The position numbers and the translations under genes are program-made. Below the pieces are notes generated by a model, which worked only from the letters and a program-made list of their open reading frames with translations, was not told the DNA's origin and ran no database searches. Shown piece after piece: positions 1-4,056 of a stretch of 6,039 nt of DNA. The DNA is from Pseudomonadota bacterium. Its GTDB lineage: Bacteria; Pseudomonadota; Alphaproteobacteria; Rhizobiales; Rhizobiaceae. Positions within the stretch are counted from its first letter, which is position 1. Each line of letters opens with the position of its first letter. The stretch covers positions 1-6,039 of the forward strand of contig JAEXXS010000480.1 in the NCBI GenBank assembly GCA_023451915.1, read 5' to 3'.

Positions 1-962
1 CGGGATGAATGCTGCTGTTCGCCCTTGAAGCGATCCTGTCCCTTGACGTTCGGAATATTCGCCTTGCCCGACATGCCGGTTGCGAAGACCAGTTGCTTTG
101 GACGCAGGATGACTTCCTCGCCGTCGCGGTCCACCACGACCGACCATTCCTTCTTGTCTTCGTTCCATTTCGCGGATTTGACGGTGGAGCGTGTCCAGTA
201 ATTCAGCTCCATCACCTTGGTATAGAATTCCAGCCAGTCGCCAATCTTGTCCTTGGGCGCAAAAACCGGCCAGTTTTTCGGGAAGTCGATATAGGGCAGA
301 TGATCGTACCAGACTGGATCATGCAGGCAGAGCGACTTGTAGCGCTTGCGCCATGAATCGCCCGGCCGCTCGTTGCGCTCCACGATGATCGTCGGCACCC
401 CAAGCTGTCGCAGGCGCGCGCCAAGCGCGATACCGCCCTGTCCGCCGCCGATCACCAGCACATAGGGCTGCTTTTCATAGCCAAGCGTGCGGGCTTCCTC
501 CTCGCGCTCTTCCTTCCACGTCTTGGCGCCAAGGTCATGACCATGTTTCGCGCCCAGCGGTCGGGTGAAGCCTGATTTTTCCTCATGGCCCTTCAATTCC
601 GACATAACGGTGAGAAGCGTCCATATCTTGCCGCCCTTCAGCCGAATGAGACCGTAACCACGTGCTACTTCAGTCTCGAAGGATATCCAGCTTTCGGTGA
701 CGCCATCGGCTTCCGTCGCCGTTTCACCGGCGGCCACCAGCCATTTGGTCGGCTTCACCAGCTGCAATTGCGATTGCAGCATGTCGCGTACCTGATCGCG
801 CCCCTCCACGGTCTTGATGTTCCAGGTGAAGGCAACCAGATCGCGCCAATAGCAATCATCGGCAAACATCGATACCGCTTCGTCGATCCGCCCGCCTTCC
901 AGTGCTGCGCCGAACTTGTCGAGAAAGGCCTGCACGCGGACTGTCGGTGTTTTCTCAAGCAT
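1..962 (-). CDS. Flavin-containing monooxygenase with N-terminal SnoaL/NTF2-like domain (partial, C-terminus outside window)
   Basis: The 320 visible codons encode the N-terminal part of a group B-type flavin monooxygenase, an FAD- and NADPH-using enzyme that inserts one oxygen atom from O2 into a substrate. Residues ~8-125 resemble a SnoaL/NTF2-like fold (FADDCYWRDLVAFTW, then EGRDQVRDML). The FAD-binding Rossmann segment follows at ~167-195, with GGGQGG (172-177, fits GxGxxG) and an acidic strand end (IIVER). Further marks are RPGDSWRKRY (200-208), an ATG motif in VFATGMSGKANIP (292-303), and FKGEQQH (312-318), which fits the start of the FMO signature FxGxxxHxxx(Y/W). The start at 962 follows GGGAGG with 8-nt spacing. 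Such two-domain proteins are usually near 600 residues, so about half is missing. The preceding sigma-54 promoter and activator gene suggest inducible expression. The substrate is unknown; N-hydroxylation, S-oxidation and Baeyer-Villiger chemistry all remain possible. Confidence 0.93.
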   Translation of the reverse strand, partial: MLEKTPTVRVQAFLDKFGAALEGGRIDEAVSMFADDCYWRDLVAFTWNIKTVEGRDQVRDMLQSQLQLVKPTKWLVAAGETATEADGVTESWISFETEVARGYGLIRLKGGKIWTLLTVMSELKGHEEKSGFTRPLGAKHGHDLGAKTWKEEREEEARTLGYEKQPYVLVIGGGQGGIALGARLRQLGVPTIIVERNERPGDSWRKRYKSLCLHDPVWYDHLPYIDFPKNWPVFAPKDKIGDWLEFYTKVMELNYWTRSTVKSAKWNEDKKEWSVVVDRDGEEVILRPKQLVFATGMSGKANIPNVKGQDRFKGEQQHSS

Positions 963-970
963 TGCAATTT

Positions 971-976
971 CCTCCC
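971..976 (-). promoter_or_regulatory. Ribosome binding site of the FMO gene
   Basis: The minus strand reads GGGAGG followed by 8 nt and the ATG at 962-960. This strong Shine-Dalgarno sequence fixes the start of the monooxygenase, and no in-frame alternative with a comparable site is seen. Confidence 0.8.
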
Positions 977-1023
977 ATGGATGTGGATAGCGGACTTCTC
1001 CCAAGGCCCGTCAGGGAAGGATG

Positions 1024-1040
1024 TGCAAGCGGCGTGCCAG
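1024..1040 (-). promoter_or_regulatory. Sigma-54 (RpoN) -24/-12 promoter for the FMO gene
   Basis: The minus strand reads CTGGCACGCCGCTTGCA (1040 to 1024). It matches the RpoN consensus YTGGCACGrNNNTTGCW at every fixed position except the weakly conserved purine after CACG. The -24 GG lies at 1038-1037 and the -12 GC at 1026-1025, with the required 12-bp register. The predicted transcription start is near 1013, giving a leader of about 50 nt before the FMO start at 962. The next upstream gene encodes a sigma-54-dependent activator with an intact GAFTGA loop, which supports the call. Transcription should depend fully on that type of activator. Confidence 0.88.
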
Positions 1041-1052
1041 ATGGCGCGCGAT

Positions 1053-1065
1053 TATCACGCCATTG
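1053..1065 (+). promoter_or_regulatory. Possible IHF site between enhancer and sigma-54 promoter
   Basis: TATCACGCCATTG matches the IHF core WATCAANNNNTTR with one mismatch (C for the second A). It lies between the half-site cluster and the -24/-12 promoter, where IHF commonly bends DNA at sigma-54 promoters. An A/T-rich tract lies beside it (1063-1096), but on the 3' side rather than the usual 5' side, so the call is weak. Confidence 0.25.
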
Positions 1066-1110
1066 TTTTTGTTCTATTTTATGGAGAAGAAAAATTGCAG
1101 CCGCAGCGGA

Positions 1111-1149
1111 TGCAACAGGTGTCGTGCAACAGGTGTTGCACCTGTTGCG
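1111..1149 (-). promoter_or_regulatory. Enhancer/UAS: cluster of TGCAACA half-sites for the sigma-54 activator
   Basis: On the plus strand four related 7-mers lie in 39 bp: TGCAACA (1111-1117), TGCAACA (1125-1131), TGTTGCA (1134-1140) and TGTTGCG (1143-1149). The middle pair forms a 7-2-7 palindrome, TGCAACAGGTGTTGCA (1125-1140). TGCAACAGGTGT also occurs twice as a direct repeat (1111-1122 and 1125-1136). The palindrome centre is about 107 bp from the -12 element and about 120 bp from the predicted start, a usual distance for an activator enhancer. The cluster begins 3 bp after the activator's stop codon, so the Fis-type HTH of that activator is the obvious candidate ligand. The protein assignment is inference; the repeats are seen directly. 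Confidence 0.75.
1126..1148 (-). repeat. Perfect 10-bp inverted repeat with 3-nt spacer
   Basis: GCAACAGGTG (1126-1135) and CACCTGTTGC (1139-1148) are exact reverse complements. In RNA transcribed from the minus strand this would fold into a 10-bp hairpin starting 4 nt after the activator's stop codon. No U-run follows directly; the nearest run of five T's is about 30 nt further on. It is therefore a poor intrinsic terminator and is better explained as part of the enhancer, though it could protect or attenuate read-through. Confidence 0.6.
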
Positions 1150-1152
1150 CCC

Positions 1153-3033
1153 TCAATGGGTCGGCTTGAGACGGCGGTGGATCGTGGAACGATTGACACC
1201 GAGTTTTCGCGCCAGCGCGGAAATATTGTTGCCGCATTCGTCAAGCTGACGGCGCAGAACCTGCTGATCGGCGCGGCCAGTATCCGCGCTCGTCATGACG
1301 TGGAAATGTTCGGGCAGGCAATCGGTGGTGATTGTGGAGCCTGTTGCAACTGCCGCGGCAACACGCAATGTATTGTCCAGCTCACGCAGATTGCCCGGCC
1401 AGCCATAGGCGGCAAGTGGCTTTCGCGCGGCGCGATCAATCTTGATCGTCTCACCCTCTTCTTCGCCGATACGGCGCAAAAGGTGATCGACGAGGCTGTC
1501 GAAATCCTGTCTCTGTCGCAGCGACGGCAGGGTCAATGTCGCGGCGTTGAGCCGATAGAGCAAGTCCTCGCGAAAACGGCCTTCGGCAGCAAGCGCCGCC
1601 AGATCGCGATGCGATGCCGACAGAAGCCGGAACTTGACCGGCTTCGGTTTCAGCGCGCCAACGGGCTGGATTTCGTTTTCCGACAGAACCCTGAGCAGAC
1701 GGCTTTGAAGCGCGAGCGGCATGTCGCCGATCTCGTCCAGAAACAGCGTGCCGCCATTGGCCGCCTCGATAAGCCCGGTCTTTCCCTTCTGCATCGCGCC
1801 AGTAAAGGCCCCGGGAACATAGCCGAACAATTCGGATTCGATCAGTTGTTCGGGTATTGCCGCGCAATTGACCGCGATGAACGGACCGGGCTTGGCAGTG
1901 CTATCGTGGATGGCGCGGGCCAGATATTCCTTGCCGCTGCCGGTTTCGCCTTTGATGAGGATCGGCAGACGACGATCCGCCAGTTTGGCGGCGCGGGCCT
2001 GCAACGCTTCCATGGCCGGGTCGCCGAAACTCAACTGGCGCAGCGCCGCAGGCAGTCGCACCGATGCGCTGCTGGATGCAGGCGCACGGAAACTGCTGAC
2101 AGGCGCAATAGCGCTTGCAAATAGCGCCAGACCGTTGCGCGCCCGGAGCAACCGTTCGCCATTGGGGCGTCCGCGCATAAGGGCCGGAAGCTGGTCGATA
2201 TCAATATCGAAGACGCTGGAGACCGGTTTCCCAATGAAGTCCTTCGTGGAGACCGTGCTGAGATTCATGCCGCGCGCAACAGCACCAAAACCGCCATGCG
2301 TCATGCCGGTAATCACGCCGTTGCCATCAATCGTCATCGCCGCATCGGGGTCGACATCGAGAAAATCCGGCAAGCGCGCCAGACGCAGAACCCAATCTTC
2401 GCGCGCCCGGGTCATCAGATTGGCTAGTTCGATCCGCCGCGCTGTCGAAGCGACCAGATGCAGCGCCAGCTGCTGGCTGGCCTTCGCAGTCGGCGAGCGC
2501 AATTGCGAAATATCAAGCACCGCCGACAAATCGCCGAACGTATCGAAGATGGGAGCCGCCGTGCAGGTCAGGCCGATATGGCTGGCGTCAAAATGGTCGT
2601 CCTGATGGATAATGACCGGCTTGCCCGAAACCATGCAGGCCCCGACGGCGCAGGTTCCCGCCCTGTCTTCCGACCATTCTGATCCGAGATAAAGCCCCGC
2701 CTTGCGCAGCTGGTTGTCGAAAGTGGGGTCGCCCATGAACTCGACGGTCACGCCGCGCGCATCCGACAGCAGCAGAACATAGCTCTGATCGGCGACTTGT
2801 CTGAAAAGCGCTTCGAGGCCGGTGCGCCCGATGCGGATGAGCTCTTCCGACTGCTCACGATGTTCCCGCAGCAATGTGTCGGGCACGATATAGGCTTCCT
2901 GCGTCTGGGCAGGGTTCAACCGATAATCATTGAGGCAGCGCAGCCAGGATTGAATGACAGGACGATCGCGATCCGAGGCCCCGCCCATGGCGACGCGCTC
3001 AATCTCCTTGATGTGCGACAGTGTCGACACCAT
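1153..3033 (-). CDS. Sigma-54-dependent Fis-family transcriptional activator, AcoR type
   Basis: This 626-residue enhancer-binding protein should hydrolyse ATP to remodel sigma-54 RNA polymerase at a -12/-24 promoter. Residues ~26-41 carry the AcoR-like start (VIQSWLRCLNDYRLNP). A GAF-type sensor spans ~65-200, including the AcoR-family stretches RAGTCAVGACMVSGKPV and HIGLTCTAAPIFD. A weaker PAS-like region spans ~215-320. The AAA+ domain (~335-565) has Walker A GETGSGKE (362-369), the sigma-54-contacting loop GAFTGA (408-413), Walker B GTLFLDEIG (428-436), the arginine-finger region FREDLLYRLN (487-496) and WPGNLREL (545-552). The Fis-type HTH is LARKLGVNRSTIHRRLK (607-623). All key motifs are intact. 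The start at 3033 is preferred over the Met ten codons upstream because GGAGGAGG precedes it by 6 nt. The sigma-54 promoter of the downstream FMO gene is the likely target. The ligand is unknown: AcoR relatives respond to small ketones or alcohols, but this cannot be assigned here. Confidence 0.95.
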   Translation of the reverse strand: MVSTLSHIKEIERVAMGGASDRDRPVIQSWLRCLNDYRLNPAQTQEAYIVPDTLLREHREQSEELIRIGRTGLEALFRQVADQSYVLLLSDARGVTVEFMGDPTFDNQLRKAGLYLGSEWSEDRAGTCAVGACMVSGKPVIIHQDDHFDASHIGLTCTAAPIFDTFGDLSAVLDISQLRSPTAKASQQLALHLVASTARRIELANLMTRAREDWVLRLARLPDFLDVDPDAAMTIDGNGVITGMTHGGFGAVARGMNLSTVSTKDFIGKPVSSVFDIDIDQLPALMRGRPNGERLLRARNGLALFASAIAPVSSFRAPASSSASVRLPAALRQLSFGDPAMEALQARAAKLADRRLPILIKGETGSGKEYLARAIHDSTAKPGPFIAVNCAAIPEQLIESELFGYVPGAFTGAMQKGKTGLIEAANGGTLFLDEIGDMPLALQSRLLRVLSENEIQPVGALKPKPVKFRLLSASHRDLAALAAEGRFREDLLYRLNAATLTLPSLRQRQDFDSLVDHLLRRIGEEEGETIKIDRAARKPLAAYGWPGNLRELDNTLRVAAAVATGSTITTDCLPEHFHVMTSADTGRADQQVLRRQLDECGNNISALARKLGVNRSTIHRRLKPTH

Positions 3034-3039
3034 GACCGT

Positions 3040-3047
3040 CCTCCTCC
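3040..3047 (-). promoter_or_regulatory. Ribosome binding site deciding the activator start
   Basis: GGAGGAGG on the minus strand lies 6 nt before the ATG at 3033-3031. The longer reading frame would start at 3063, upstream of this site, with an Arg-rich leader (MPAFRRRRTV) unlike a folded domain. The site therefore supports the 626-residue form. Confidence 0.8.
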
Positions 3048-3094
3048 GCCTGAATGCTGGCACAAGACGGAAAGGCGTTCAAGCGAATAGAGCG

Positions 3095-3886
3095 TCAGCC
3101 GATAAAGGCCGCATAATTCTCATCCAGCACCTTGCCCAACAGGGCTGAATAAGCGCCGTAATGATCGCCGCCCTTGGCGATGCGCCCGAAGGATGGTGCC
3201 TCAAAGGTCGATAGCGGCAAAAGCACCAGCGGCGTCGAAACGGGCGTCAACTGCGCGCCCTGCCCCGCCCGCAAGGTGGTCAGCAGGCCGAACATCTCGC
3301 CCGTAATGCTGGGACGCGACAGAACCACCATCCGATATTGCCCGGATGTGTTGGTGACAAGATAAATGTGCCCCGACCGATGCGGCACGGATACCGAACC
3401 ATGCTGGGAGAAAGACACATCAGTGCGCTCCCGTTCCCGGAATCGCAGCCGCGTTCCTTCATCATCCCAGACGATTTCCGTACAGTAAGCGAAGATCGCC
3501 TCCGCATCGCCAAAGGACGGACGCAGCGTCAGATAGGTTCCCTCCAGCCATGAAACGGCGGGCCGCGAATAAGCGCCCAACTCCTCCGGCGCATGGCCGG
3601 GGCCAGCGCCGTTTGCGACAGAGCGCTCGACGGTGTCGCCTGGGGTTGGCGTCTGCGCCACGCCCGGTTCGCGCAGGGCCACACCCATTGCCTGCTCCAG
3701 CCGGATGATGGTGGCCAGCGTGAAGGGGCGGTGCCCCGACAGCGCCTTTTCCAGCGTTGAAAGGCTGATCCGCGCATCGTCGGCCAGTCGCTGGCGCGAA
3801 ATACGCCGCCGCGCGATTTCCTCGCGAACCCGCGCTGCAACGCTACTGCTTTGATTTTCCGACAAATAGGGGTCCCCGTGGACCAT
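3095..3886 (-). CDS. XRE/Cro-type helix-turn-helix transcriptional regulator with C-terminal sensor-like domain
   Basis: This is a 263-residue DNA-binding regulator. Residues ~17-70 form an HTH_3/Cro-like domain: AARVREEIARRRISRQRLAD (17-36), then the recognition segment ISLSTLEKALSGHRPFTLAT and a final helix (IIRLEQAMGV). A low-complexity Pro/Gly/Ala linker (~74-108) leads to a domain at ~112-263, starting WLEGTYLTLRPSF and ending DENYAAFIG. I cannot name this second domain. It is rich in beta-type segments and may be a ligand-binding or protein-interaction module. The start at 3886 is chosen because AGGAAA precedes it by 7 nt and because the reading frame upstream (to 4033) has no domain character. 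It lies 61 bp upstream of the sigma-54 activator on the same strand, so co-transcription is possible. It is divergent from the vWA gene, so autoregulation or control of that gene is plausible but unproven. Confidence 0.88.
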   Translation of the reverse strand: MVHGDPYLSENQSSSVAARVREEIARRRISRQRLADDARISLSTLEKALSGHRPFTLATIIRLEQAMGVALREPGVAQTPTPGDTVERSVANGAGPGHAPEELGAYSRPAVSWLEGTYLTLRPSFGDAEAIFAYCTEIVWDDEGTRLRFRERERTDVSFSQHGSVSVPHRSGHIYLVTNTSGQYRMVVLSRPSITGEMFGLLTTLRAGQGAQLTPVSTPLVLLPLSTFEAPSFGRIAKGGDHYGAYSALLGKVLDENYAAFIG

Positions 3887-3893
3887 GCGCCAA

Positions 3894-3899
3894 TTTCCT
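3894..3899 (-). promoter_or_regulatory. Ribosome binding site deciding the XRE regulator start
   Basis: AGGAAA on the minus strand lies 7 nt before the ATG at 3886-3884. The upstream in-frame ATGs at 3931 and 4033 lack a comparable site, which supports the 263-residue product. Confidence 0.6.
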
Positions 3900-3939
3900 G
3901 ATTGCGTATTTTCTTTCACAATTCCACACATGCCCGCCA

Positions 3940-3966
3940 GCGGCAAGACGCTTTGCGGCAAGATGC
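3940..3966. repeat. Tandem 12-bp repeat in the divergent intergenic region (possible operator)
   Basis: GCGGCAAGACGC (3940-3951) and GCGGCAAGATGC (3955-3966) are direct repeats with one mismatch and a 15-bp period. They lie in the 170-bp region between the divergent XRE regulator and vWA genes, 54-80 bp upstream of the regulator's start. Their position fits an operator for the adjacent HTH protein, but short GC-rich repeats also arise by chance. No convincing -35/-10 promoter was identified in this interval on either strand. Confidence 0.35.
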
Positions 3967-4056
3967 GGACGAAAGAGGTCAAAGCTGACGCTGGCGAGGA
4001 AACAGCGCGTTTCAGACAATCGCTCCAGTTCATCCATTCCGGAAAGGGAGCCTGTC

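Noticed and set aside
585..1169. Plus-strand open frame of 194 codons over the FMO start and control region
   Set aside because: It runs antisense to the FMO N-terminal domain and across the sigma-54 promoter and enhancer. It has no recognisable domain.
1021..2124. Long plus-strand open frame (367 codons) opposite the sigma-54 activator
   Set aside because: It is antisense to a gene with complete AAA+ and HTH motifs. Its translation shows no domain pattern and it has no convincing ribosome binding site. Such frames are common opposite GC-rich genes.
1868..2605. Plus-strand open frame of 245 codons opposite the GAF/PAS part of the activator
   Set aside because: The translation is compositionally odd (rich in Arg, Ser and Ala) and lies wholly antisense to a well-supported gene.
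3034..3094. Possible sigma-70-like promoter (TTGAAC, 17-bp gap, CAGCAT, minus strand) before the sigma-54 activator
   Set aside because: The -10 element matches the consensus at only three of six positions. The activator may instead be co-transcribed with the XRE regulator, so it is not listed as a feature.
3887..4033. N-terminal extension of the XRE regulator to the ATG at 4033
   Set aside because: The extra 49 residues have no domain character, the ATG at 4033 lacks a Shine-Dalgarno sequence, and a better-placed AGGAAA precedes the ATG at 3886.
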